The notes under the pieces were generated by a model. It was given only the letters and a program-made list of their open reading frames with translations, was not told where the DNA came from and did not search any database. This document shows, in pieces, positions 36,601-44,868 of a stretch of 64,000 nt of DNA. Source of the stretch: an uncultured Shewanella sp. (lineage in GTDB: Bacteria; Pseudomonadota; Gammaproteobacteria; Enterobacterales; Shewanellaceae); NCBI RefSeq assembly GCF_947497935.1, contig NZ_CANMIO010000005.1, positions 186,001-250,000 on the forward strand. Direction: 5' to 3'. Position numbers and translations under genes: made by a program. Position 1 is the first letter of the stretch; each line of letters begins with the position of its first letter.

Positions 36601-37101
36601 TTATTCAGTTGAATTTGGGTACTCACTTAATAGATGATCGATGGCTTGGTCGAAAGTATCTATCTGATTTACTGACATAAAATCCTTAAGTTTTACAACA
36701 AGGTCATTGCCTATCTCTATATGAGATTTCTTTTTACGTTTTTTTATTTGCGATAATTCTTTTCGAACCATTCTCCAGCCATAATCACTAAAGTATCGAT
36801 TCAGCAAAATGTTTGTTTGTATGAGAGCACTTTCCAAGCCCGTAGCTTGCTTTCTAATTTGATTTAGTGAAGATAAGCTTTCTGTCAGCATGACAAAAAG
36901 GCGCTCTCGTTCAGCTGGACTATTAAGCTCAACGAACCAGTCTTTTCTATTTTTAATTTCAGCCAAGGGGATCAATCGATAGATCAGTGGTAATGCGACT
37001 ATCAACTCATCACCTTCGAGCAATTTTAATTTTCGGCCAGCTGTTGGTTTTTGATCATGATACTGCCAACTATTACACGCATTCTTTGTTTCAATTTTCA
37101 T
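36601..37101 (-). CDS. Orphan protein with possible C-terminal ribbon-helix-helix
   Basis: A 166-residue protein I do not recognise. The first ~130 residues contain helical, charged segments. A basic stretch (KKRKKKS) is followed by HIEIGNDLVVKLKDFMSVNQ and DTFDQAIDHLLSEY, a pattern that fits a ribbon-helix-helix DNA-binding fold (strand, helix, Thr-capped helix), somewhat like MatP or ParD. This is inference from spacing only. Its promoter region is the dyad-rich 37102-38242 block, so it may bind there. It is AT-rich, without neighbours on its strand. Confidence 0.5.
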   Translation of the reverse strand: MKIETKNACNSWQYHDQKPTAGRKLKLLEGDELIVALPLIYRLIPLAEIKNRKDWFVELNSPAERERLFVMLTESLSSLNQIRKQATGLESALIQTNILLNRYFSDYGWRMVRKELSQIKKRKKKSHIEIGNDLVVKLKDFMSVNQIDTFDQAIDHLLSEYPNSTE

Positions 37102-37190
37102 TTTATTCTCGATAGTTTCTCTAGTTAAACATCACACTAGCGCGACATTGAACTAGGATAATGTACACGCCACACAAGATATTTTAAAGT

Positions 37191-38019
37191 ATGGTATAAC
37201 CAGATAATACTATAGTAAATACCTCTTTGCAGTCTCTAACTTACTAGATAGACAGGATATTTAAACTTTGTCCCCTTATGATATAAACTCATCAATAGTA
37301 TGGTTACACCATAATTAGGAGTATCTATGGTGTCCGTGTTATCTGTTAAACTCACCAAACCTAGCCTTATTTTTTATTAGTTTGTTTCGTTATTAGCACT
37401 TTTCGCCTGACACTGATTGTCTGCAATATGCCAATAATAGAATCTACCAAAATTGTCCCTTAAAGCTGTTGCTGCATATTTGACTGATATTAAATTATCG
37501 AGAAGATACGCAATGCATCATCAGTCAAAACATTTACTATCAAATGCGGAATACTAATCATAAGAACATTTAGCACAAGAACACTTATGACAAGACGATT
37601 AATCAGCCTTTGATCTGTAGGTGTACTTGATTGGATTTATCACCGTTCACAGGATCGACTTTCTCTATTACTGCAAAAATATGCCTCTCAGTAGAAACTA
37701 TTTTCTAAAGATAAGTTAGCTACCTCTTTATCCAATAGATGGTAAAGCAGGTTATAGATAGACATGTACAACACCTCGAGGCAGCTAATAAACGACTTGT
37801 TCAATCGTTTAGTATGGTTTAACCACTCTTTAATGCTTTGCAAGCTAGTCAGCTATGGTACCTATTTAGTAGAAAACAAGCCTGTTATATTTCCCACCAT
37901 ATCTGGTTAATTACTCGCCACTTCACGTTAGTTACTGATGATTAATAGCGTTATTTAACATCACCAGATGACGAATAATAGTTAAGACACTTATCGCCAT
38001 TAATAAAATGGTTACACCA
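37191..38019. repeat. Four TGGT-N3-ACCA dyads
   Basis: TGGTATAACCA at 37191-37201, TGGTTACACCA at 37301-37311 and again at 38009-38019, TGGTTTAACCA at 37815-37825. Three are preceded by AGTA, two followed by CTCTTT. All lie within 830 bp of non-coding DNA. Confidence 0.75.
37560..37604 (+). repeat. Three tandem degenerate 15-bp repeats
   Basis: ATAAGAACATTTAGC, ACAAGAACACTTATG and ACAAGACGATTAATC follow each other directly. The period of 15 and the shared AYAAGA start suggest a degenerate iteron-like array or a chance AT-rich pattern. Confidence 0.4.
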
Positions 38020-38175
38020 CTCTTTTTTAAATAAGAACAGCACTAGGTAGGATACGTAATAACATAAAAAGAGGCCTATGACTCTTTTTAAGATTATCGA
38101 TTGATATTTGCTCGCCCCCACGTATAAACACCTTATATCTGCTCATAAAACAAGCCACCAATACTCAAACGCACC

Positions 38176-38207
38176 CTACCAGTGATAATGACGATTATCA
38201 CTGGTAG
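38176..38207. repeat. Perfect 14-bp inverted repeat upstream of the recombinase
   Basis: CTACCAGTGATAAT and ATTATCACTGGTAG around GACG, 35 bp before the recombinase start. No U-tract follows closely, so it is more likely an operator, a recombination site or an mRNA leader hairpin than a terminator. Confidence 0.75.
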
Positions 38208-38242
38208 TAATATGGGTTTTTAAGTAGAATATCTGCCGTTAA

Positions 38243-39403
38243 ATGCTGGATTTAACATCACTTTTGAAGATAAAGGCTATAGATTTAAAGATGAATTCAG
38301 AGCAAAACTTTCCTAAGATTGAGGCTTCTTCGCTAATCGAAAGCTCAGATAGCATAGAGAACAATCATCAAGAAGCAGCTTTAGTTGATGCTCGACGTGC
38401 TCAGTACGATCCAAATGAGAAATTCTTTAAAGAACAGCAACTTCCTATCTCAATATTAGATGATTACAAAAGTGCCGCAGCCGAAACACAATATGAGATC
38501 TCTGCAAATACACGCCGAGTCTATCGGTCCAGCTTTACCATTTTTAAGAATTACTGCGATCAGCATAATCTCAGTGCCCTGCCCGCCGATCCTCGAAGTG
38601 TGATTTCTTTTATCGGTCATCAAAAAGAGCTCTACCAAGAAAAAAATGGCCACCAGCTATCAAAGCAAACGATCAATACCCGATTGGCTGCAGTTCGCTT
38701 CTTTCATATTCAAGCGGGATTGCATTCACCCACTGAACATCCACTCGTGATCCGAGTGATGCGCGGTCTTATGCGTAATCAATATCGACATATTTCTGAC
38801 TATGATCAGCAGCCGATCACCTATGATGAACTTGAGATGTTATTAGCCGTAATTGATCAACAGCCACAACAGCTAACTCGTTTAAGAGATAAGGCAATTT
38901 TGCAGCTTGGATTGCAAGGTGGTTTTCGCCGTTCTGAATTAGCAGAAGTAAAAGTTGAGCACATTAGTTTTTTAAGAGAGAAGTTAAAAGTTCGGGTACC
39001 CTATTCTAAGAGTAACCAACAGGGTCAAAGGGAGTGGAAGGATTTACCGAAGCAGGAGCAGTTCTCTGCCTATGATGCCGTACAACAATGGCTCGATGCG
39101 ACCAAAATAAAACAGGGACACCTTTTCAGATCACTTAGCCGTGATGGTAACTCTGTTAGGGATTATCAGCTCACTCAAGCAAAAACGGGTAAAGGCTTTT
39201 TAAAGGGTGACGATATTTATCAAATGATAAAGAAATATTGTGATAAAGCGGGACTCAACTCTCGATTCTATGGTGCTCATAGTTTACGAAGCGGTTGCGT
39301 TACCCAGCTTCATGAAAATGACAAAGACCATCTCTACATCATGGCAAGAACCGGGCATACAGATCCGAGATCATTAAGACATTATTTGAAGCCTAAAGAC
39401 TAA
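38243..39403 (+). CDS. Tyrosine recombinase/phage-type integrase
   Basis: A 386-residue site-specific recombinase. SAM-like N-terminal core-binding domain at ~85-190 (ANTRRVYRSSFTIFKNYC), catalytic domain from ~200. Active-site residues: Arg229 (GGFRRSEL), His346 and Arg349 (HSLRSG), His372 (TGHTD) and nucleophile Tyr381 (RHYL). An alternative start is ATG 38291. No excisionase, phage or plasmid genes and no tRNA target are nearby, so it is an orphan recombinase, perhaps for a small element or a DNA-inversion/resolution role. Confidence 0.88.
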   Translation: MLDLTSLLKIKAIDLKMNSEQNFPKIEASSLIESSDSIENNHQEAALVDARRAQYDPNEKFFKEQQLPISILDDYKSAAAETQYEISANTRRVYRSSFTIFKNYCDQHNLSALPADPRSVISFIGHQKELYQEKNGHQLSKQTINTRLAAVRFFHIQAGLHSPTEHPLVIRVMRGLMRNQYRHISDYDQQPITYDELEMLLAVIDQQPQQLTRLRDKAILQLGLQGGFRRSELAEVKVEHISFLREKLKVRVPYSKSNQQGQREWKDLPKQEQFSAYDAVQQWLDATKIKQGHLFRSLSRDGNSVRDYQLTQAKTGKGFLKGDDIYQMIKKYCDKAGLNSRFYGAHSLRSGCVTQLHENDKDHLYIMARTGHTDPRSLRHYLKPKD

Positions 39404-39449
39404 AAACGATTTAGACTTCCTGTTCGCTTAAATTAAAATATACTGAAAG

Positions 39450-40190
39450 TTAGAATGGACACGGACTGTTGGCAAATATTCTTTCCCCAGTGATGGGATG
39501 ATCAAACTCAAGACGAGTTGCGTGAAGCATCAATCTTGGAGCCAGTCGATAAGAAAAGTCTGAGCCATAAAGATCACAACCTATGATGGAGTGACCAAAG
39601 TACTGACTATGGATCCGTAATTGATGAGTTCTCCCTGTTTCAGGAATAAACTCGACTCTGGTGATCGGAACCGAAGTCTCTTTTTGTTCTCGATTGGTAT
39701 TATCTAGATGAGCTCCATCCGCTAAGTCAGAATATAATTCTTGTCCTAAAACTTGATACAAAGAACGGGCAGCTTTACCCTCCTTGTCGCAGATTTTCAT
39801 TAGTGGAAAGTTTGGCTTATCCTTCGCAATCGGCGCATCAATAAATCCGTCTTGACTGTTGAGCTCGCCAAGCAACAATGCTGTATAGGTTTTTAATACA
39901 GACCGTTCACTAAACTGTCTACACAACAGCGCATTAATCGTTTTGTTGAGTGCTATCACCATGATCCCTGAAGTGCCCAAATCTAATCGATGCACTAAGG
40001 TACAACCTGGAAAATCTTTAACGAGTCGGTAGTGAACTGAATCAATATTGGCTGGGTGTTTACCCGATAAAGACAGCAGACCTGACGGCTTATTGATCAA
40101 TAACAAGTGTTCATCTTGAAACAGAATGGTGATCTCTTCAAAACAAGGAGGTGCGATAAAATCGTCAGCTGCAGTCGGAAAATGTTGCAA
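39450..40190 (-). CDS. RluA-family pseudouridine synthase
   Basis: A 246-residue RNA pseudouridine synthase without an S4 domain. The catalytic Asp70 is in HRLDLGTSG; INKPSGLLS and PETGRTHQLRIH complete the RluA-type active site. RluA in E. coli modifies 23S rRNA U746 and tRNA U32; this protein most resembles that size class, but other RluA-like enzymes are possible. The start appears to be TTG 40190, as no ATG lies between it and the conserved core. No Shine-Dalgarno is evident. Residues ~155-172 are an extra polar loop. Confidence 0.82.
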   Translation of the reverse strand: MQHFPTAADDFIAPPCFEEITILFQDEHLLLINKPSGLLSLSGKHPANIDSVHYRLVKDFPGCTLVHRLDLGTSGIMVIALNKTINALLCRQFSERSVLKTYTALLLGELNSQDGFIDAPIAKDKPNFPLMKICDKEGKAARSLYQVLGQELYSDLADGAHLDNTNREQKETSVPITRVEFIPETGRTHQLRIHSQYFGHSIIGCDLYGSDFSYRLAPRLMLHATRLEFDHPITGERIFANSPCPF

Positions 40191-40746
40191 TGAGATAGCT
40201 CTATAGAGTTAAAAGACGGCTTATCATACATGAGTTTTACCGCCGCAACGAGCGTAGAAGTTGATGAAGTGATTCGCCTATGAGCATTCAACACTGGGAG
40301 TTCAATTTCAAATATTGCAATAGATACTCATGCAATACACTTTACAGTACTCTCTAACGGACGCCCCCGACATCAGGCATATTGGTATATACATAGCATT
40401 TTCACGATAAAAAATGCTTAATGATAAGTTTTACTATCAACAAAATGAGCTTGCTTTGGCTTAATTATTCTTATTAATAATCATTGTTTATCCATGCATT
40501 TCACCAACCCCCTCCCTGAGGGTATTCATATTATTGAATAAAAACGCAATTATTAAAATATAATCCCGAGATATTTTTAACTATATTGATTATGTAATCA
40601 AAAAAATGATTAACTTAAAATGTGTGGTGCAATAAAAGAAAGGCATTTTTACAGTGCAGTAGAAAGTACATCCTTGTACGTTCCTAGGGACAAATAGCTC
40701 AAACTAGAAATGAAATACTATGAACAAAAACAGGCATCAGTCCTAA
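40191..40746. other. Intergenic region between rluA-like and porin genes
   Basis: 556 AT-rich bases without a believable ORF. No strong porin terminator is seen. A TTATTCTTATTAATAATCATT stretch at ~40467-40488 faintly recalls a Fur box but does not match well. Confidence 0.4.
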
Positions 40747-41787
40747 TTAGAAATCGATTCTAAAACCAATGCTTGCGATGGTGTCATCAAAATCTGAGTA
40801 TTGTTTTACATCAAACTGACCGATTTCGGTATGTACACGCGTCGACTTAGATAGGCGATATTCAGCACCAATTGCCCATTGTGATACTTCTGGGACTTCA
40901 GTCGCTGCTGCACCTAACTTGTCATATACACGACCTGCGATTTTACCCGTACCTGAATCATCTTGTCCGTATTGTGCTTTTAGCGTCAACTTATCTATCT
41001 GGTATTTAGCACTAACGATAAAACCATCACCATCACGTTGCTGCCAATTATCTAAGTTAGGGTTAACGATTTCAGAACTTTGGTAAATCGAACCTAACAT
41101 CAGGTTATCAATTTTGTACTGAGCAACAGCGCGGAAACCTTTAATATCTTCGACACCATCTGTGTACGCTGCTGCCAGATACAAGTCACCGGTTTTGAAA
41201 AGCTTATCGCCATAGGTCAATGCAACTTGATAGTTGCCATTGTCACGACGAACATCGTCTTCACCATAATAGTTATCTTCTAGAATGTAGCTTGCGCCAA
41301 ACTGAAGCTTATTCCATTTAACCGTTTTATATTCTAGCGAGTCCCCCCAACGCTTATCACCCGCAAATAAACGGTCGTGCTTTAACGAATACATATCCAT
41401 CGCATCGGCGGTGCCTTTCGCCATCTTAAACACAGGATCGATACGACCAGCAGCTAGCTGACCCGCTGCAGAGTGTTTAATGCCTAGATATGTTGGACGC
41501 GCTGAAAATGGGTTATTTTGTTTACCTTCGGTCGCGCCATTTACACCGACTTCGACTTGATAAAACACAGTAAAGTCTTCATTAAGTGCTGCATTACCTT
41601 TAATACCTAAGCGGCTCCAGTTATTTTCTAGTATGGTGCCACTTTTACCACTATGTGTTGCACTACCACTATCTGAGTGAGTCACCGAGTAATCGATTCG
41701 ACCATAAAATTTATAGGCATCAGCCATAACACTGGGTGAAGCTAATACAGCAGCGGCTAGCAAAGTTAATTTAATTGTTTTCATCAT
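40747..41787 (-). CDS. Outer-membrane porin
   Basis: A 346-residue gram-negative general porin. Signal peptide (KTIKLTLLAAAVLASPSVMA), first strand AYKFYGRIDYSV, alternating beta-strand pattern, and a C-terminal phenylalanine (IASIGFRIDF) for BAM recognition. The gene opens with two ATGs (41787 and 41784) behind GAGAGAAG; the second is better spaced. It lies 82 bases downstream of the FMN-binding lipoprotein gene on the same strand, so it may be co-transcribed and could deliver the substrate used by that flavoprotein. Confidence 0.88.
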   Translation of the reverse strand: MMKTIKLTLLAAAVLASPSVMADAYKFYGRIDYSVTHSDSGSATHSGKSGTILENNWSRLGIKGNAALNEDFTVFYQVEVGVNGATEGKQNNPFSARPTYLGIKHSAAGQLAAGRIDPVFKMAKGTADAMDMYSLKHDRLFAGDKRWGDSLEYKTVKWNKLQFGASYILEDNYYGEDDVRRDNGNYQVALTYGDKLFKTGDLYLAAAYTDGVEDIKGFRAVAQYKIDNLMLGSIYQSSEIVNPNLDNWQQRDGDGFIVSAKYQIDKLTLKAQYGQDDSGTGKIAGRVYDKLGAAATEVPEVSQWAIGAEYRLSKSTRVHTEIGQFDVKQYSDFDDTIASIGFRIDF

Positions 41788-41869
41788 CTTCTCTCTTAAT
41801 ATTTTATTAATTAGAAAGCCAGACGACTCCCTAGCTCTAAGGCGTTTAGGAGCCGTCGCTAGAGTTTGA

Positions 41870-43213
41870 TTATTGCTTGTTATGTTCGTTGATCATTGCA
41901 TCTTGGCGCATCTCTTTATACAAGATCTCAGCTTGCTTCAAGTAGTTATCCCAAGAATTTGAACGCTTAGTGAATCCTGTTGCTGCATAGCTACCGGTGT
42001 CACCTGTTGCTGGTAAATCATCGATACTAAATAATGAACCACCTTGTTGCAGGTGAGCATTCAATCCATCAATCATCACATTGAAACCAATTCGAGCAGG
42101 CTCTACATAGTTGATAGACTCATACTTAGATTGACGATAAAACTTCTTCTGTGAAGCATCTTTTATCTGCGCTTTTTCGTCGGCAAAAATTTCATCATAA
42201 TGAGCTTTTGTAATTTGCTTAGTATCTGTATCTACGACTAGTCGTAGCATGGCGGTCACGCCAGTCCAGTTACCTTTAGCATCTACAAGCTTTTCGGCGT
42301 GCTGATAGAATCTTTCATTGCTACCCTCGCCATTGATCTGAGCATGGATTTTTGCGGTTAACGGCACCATAGATTGCTGAATACTGTTTGAAGCCCCCGC
42401 TACAACATCGATACCCGCATATTTCAGACGATTAGGCTCTTTCAACTTATTGCGAAGAGATGGATCAAAGTCTGGATTGAGATCAAACGTTAACTTGTCT
42501 TGCTCTACCATTAGCTTTTCCATGGTAAGAGCCGATTGAACCCAGGCAGTTCCTTTCTTCTTACCCATAGAGAAGTTGTATTCAGACATACGCTTAGGCA
42601 CATCTTGGTATAAACGGGTGTAATAATTTGGTCGGCCGCTTTCATTAAACTCTGCAAAAATCACATTATCTGAATTATCGAGCTCGGTAACGATAGCAAC
42701 ACTACCCATGTGGCCTTGGCGGAAGCGTGCTTCCTCATAGTAATAGTCACCTTTCAGTAGCCCTAGCTGAGGCTGAATAGACCATTTCAGTTTAAAATTG
42801 TCATCACCTGTTTCTTCTTTAGCACCCACTGCCACATATTCAGGTTGGCTACCATCGACTCTTGGAAGACTATTGATTGCTTTTAAAATTCCATTAGAAG
42901 AGTAAGTTGCCCCAGAAACGGCATCGATACCTTCATGACCGTTGTTAGCAACAACCTTTGATAAAAGGCGTTCGGCATTAAGATAAAGAGACTCGGTTTC
43001 ATTATGAGACTTAGTTTTAATCTCAACAATGTGACCGTTTTTCACTTCTACTGTTAAAGTGATCAGCCCTTTTTTCCCTTTAGCAGACACATCATGAGTA
43101 CCATCGGCGTACTTACCTTGTTCCATTGTGCTAGAGCATCCAGCAAGGGTCATTGTGGCAACAAGTACTGCACTACTAACGAGTGTTTTATTGAATATTT
43201 TTAAGCTTTTCAT
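41870..43213 (-). CDS. FMN-binding lipoprotein with flavinylation motif(s)
   Basis: A 447-residue lipoprotein: signal with lipobox LAGC (Cys26), then an FMN_bind domain with the covalent-flavin motif DAVSGATYSS (Thr103 as the expected FMN attachment site). A second, weaker motif DVVAGASNS (Ser275) sits in the C-terminal half, so two FMN sites are possible, as in Gram-positive PplA. It is expected to carry electrons at the outer or inner membrane surface. ApbE, needed for the attachment, is encoded divergently next door; a porin follows downstream. Partner reductase and final acceptor are not encoded here. Confidence 0.85.
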   Translation of the reverse strand: MKSLKIFNKTLVSSAVLVATMTLAGCSSTMEQGKYADGTHDVSAKGKKGLITLTVEVKNGHIVEIKTKSHNETESLYLNAERLLSKVVANNGHEGIDAVSGATYSSNGILKAINSLPRVDGSQPEYVAVGAKEETGDDNFKLKWSIQPQLGLLKGDYYYEEARFRQGHMGSVAIVTELDNSDNVIFAEFNESGRPNYYTRLYQDVPKRMSEYNFSMGKKKGTAWVQSALTMEKLMVEQDKLTFDLNPDFDPSLRNKLKEPNRLKYAGIDVVAGASNSIQQSMVPLTAKIHAQINGEGSNERFYQHAEKLVDAKGNWTGVTAMLRLVVDTDTKQITKAHYDEIFADEKAQIKDASQKKFYRQSKYESINYVEPARIGFNVMIDGLNAHLQQGGSLFSIDDLPATGDTGSYAATGFTKRSNSWDNYLKQAEILYKEMRQDAMINEHNKQ

Positions 43214-43274
43214 TCTCTCAGCCTTCAGGTGTTATTTCATTGAGTTCAGAATAAAAGGTTTAAAATTCTTCACA

Positions 43275-43292
43275 ATTGCGGAAAACCGCAAT
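43275..43292. promoter_or_regulatory. Perfect dyad ATTGCGG-N4-CCGCAAT between lipoprotein and apbE
   Basis: Seven-base arms around AAAA in the divergent promoter region. On the minus strand it contains GGTTTTCCGCA, also present upstream of the two-component genes at 44769-44779. A candidate binding site for the response regulator of this locus. Confidence 0.55.
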
Positions 43293-43406
43293 CTATTAAG
43301 TTGAGTGTTAATTATTTGACTCAGTTAACACAAATGGCTCTTTAAAAATATTTTTATGCGGCATTATGATATTCATTTATTAACTTAGATACTGCCAGGC
43401 TTTATT

Positions 43407-44597
43407 ATGAAACGTATTTACCCATTGTTACTTTTGTTGACCTTTTCTAACTTTACTCATGCTGAACCTATAAAGTTAGCTTCTGAGAATTCATTGCCAC
43501 CAGCACCAGACTTTGAAGTAATAAAGGTTAACACCCATGGTCAACCTTATCGATGTGAAGGTAATGCCATGATTAAAAATAGCCAGGGCGTCACTAACTT
43601 AACGACACTTAAATATTTTGGCACATCAATCAGCATTGATATTTATGATAAAGATAGCAGTCACTATAATAATGCCTTGTGCAATGCACTTAATGTCATA
43701 CAGGAATACCATTACTTAGCGTCTAACTACAGTACCTACCCCCATGTTATCAACATCAAGAGCATTAATAATGAACCCGATAAAACTCACCACATCGATC
43801 CTAAACTGACCCAACTCATTAAAGCGAGCATTGATTGGCATGATAAAACCGATGGATATTTTAACATCGCCTTGTCTCCCGTTATCGATATCTGGCGAAG
43901 TTATCGGGCACAATGTAAAGGCGAACGAAAAGCAGAAGATCAATGTACCATACCTACTCCCGCCGAGCTCAACGCTGCCAGACCTCTGATTAACATCGAT
44001 AATATTGATTTAAATGTGAAACAGAACACCATAAAGTTACAAACGGGTATGAGCATAGATCTAGGCGGAATTGCCAAAGGTTGGATGGCTGAAATGGTTT
44101 ACCAGCAATTAAGAAGTGATGGTATTAAAAATTTTATGATCAATGCTGGGGGTAACATTCGCCACCATGGAATACATCCGCAAGGTCGTCAGTTTACAAC
44201 CGCAGTCGAAGATCCTGTATGCAAGAAACACAACAACTCTCTAGAGCAATGTCAAAGTTTTGAAGGCCAATTTCATGAAGTGATTACAGGCAAGGATATT
44301 ACTGTAGTGTCGAGTGGAAACTATCTAAGATACTACCGTGTTAAAGGTAAAGAATATCATCATATTATTAATCCTAAAACTTTATATCCGAAGAGGACGG
44401 GGATCTCCACCACTATAGTAATGAATGACAATCAGATCTATGCGGACATTATTTCAACAGCATTATTTTTAATGCCTCTAGAACAGGCGCTCAATTACAC
44501 TAATCAAAACACTGCAGTAGAAGCCATATGGTATTTAAATTCAGCAGGAGAGAAAGTGGAGAGTGATAAGTTTAATGACTACCGCATGATTTTTTAA
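43407..44597 (+). CDS. apbE: FAD:protein FMN transferase ApbE
   Basis: A 396-residue periplasmic enzyme that moves FMN from FAD to a Thr/Ser of target proteins. It has a signal peptide (MKRIYPLLLLLTFSNFTHA), DLGGIAKGWMAE, NAGGNIRHHG and ADIISTALF, all ApbE hallmarks. The usual DPRTG segment reads NPKTLYP, a deviation near the metal site. It is longer than E. coli ApbE (351). It is divergent from the FMN-binding lipoprotein, its probable substrate. Confidence 0.88.
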   Translation: MKRIYPLLLLLTFSNFTHAEPIKLASENSLPPAPDFEVIKVNTHGQPYRCEGNAMIKNSQGVTNLTTLKYFGTSISIDIYDKDSSHYNNALCNALNVIQEYHYLASNYSTYPHVINIKSINNEPDKTHHIDPKLTQLIKASIDWHDKTDGYFNIALSPVIDIWRSYRAQCKGERKAEDQCTIPTPAELNAARPLINIDNIDLNVKQNTIKLQTGMSIDLGGIAKGWMAEMVYQQLRSDGIKNFMINAGGNIRHHGIHPQGRQFTTAVEDPVCKKHNNSLEQCQSFEGQFHEVITGKDITVVSSGNYLRYYRVKGKEYHHIINPKTLYPKRTGISTTIVMNDNQIYADIISTALFLMPLEQALNYTNQNTAVEAIWYLNSAGEKVESDKFNDYRMIF

Positions 44598-44761
44598 CCG
44601 TCAAATCATTTAAGATAACATCCAAACAAAATTTAAGACAACGTAAAACATGATGAAAAATAACAAACAGAGTTGTGATAAAATAAATCCAGCTAACACT
44701 AACTAATAAATGAAATATAGTTCATCAACCTATTTATTATATATAGTTAATTAAGTTGTAT

Positions 44762-44832
44762 ATGTAGTGGTTTTCCGCAGCCGAGTAAAAGATGTGATAG
44801 AGCTCACTAGGCGTCGGTTTTTACCACTACAT
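44762..44832. promoter_or_regulatory. Long-spaced inverted repeat upstream of the two-component genes
   Basis: ATGTAGTGGT (44762-44771) and ACCACTACAT (44823-44832), 51 bases apart; the similarity extends inward (GGTTTTCCG on the left, reverse of CGGTTTTTACC on the right). The left half includes GGTTTTCCGCA shared with the lipoprotein-apbE dyad. It fits paired regulator sites 40-100 bases before the sensor gene. Confidence 0.5.
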
Positions 44833-44868
44833 TTAATTCTAAATTAGTCATAATAGTCAGGTGTTTCT

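Larger units (their letters stand above)
37102..38242. other. Gene-free 1.1-kb dyad-rich region
   Basis: No credible ORF of any size on either strand. It holds four TGGT-N3-ACCA dyads, a TAAACGA/TCGTTTA dyad at 37789-37811, three degenerate 15-bp tandem repeats at 37560-37604, and a long hairpin at 38176-38207. It separates the orphan at 36601 from the tyrosine recombinase. It may be a regulatory or recombination region, or the remains of decayed genes. Confidence 0.6.

Noticed and set aside
37560..37604. Plasmid-type replication iterons
   Set aside because: Only three degenerate 15-bp repeats in AT-rich DNA and no replication initiator gene; listed as a repeat only.
40467..40488. Possible Fur box upstream of the porin region
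   Set aside because: Only part of a 7-1-7 pattern matches and it is on the 3' side of the porin gene, not near a promoter I can define.
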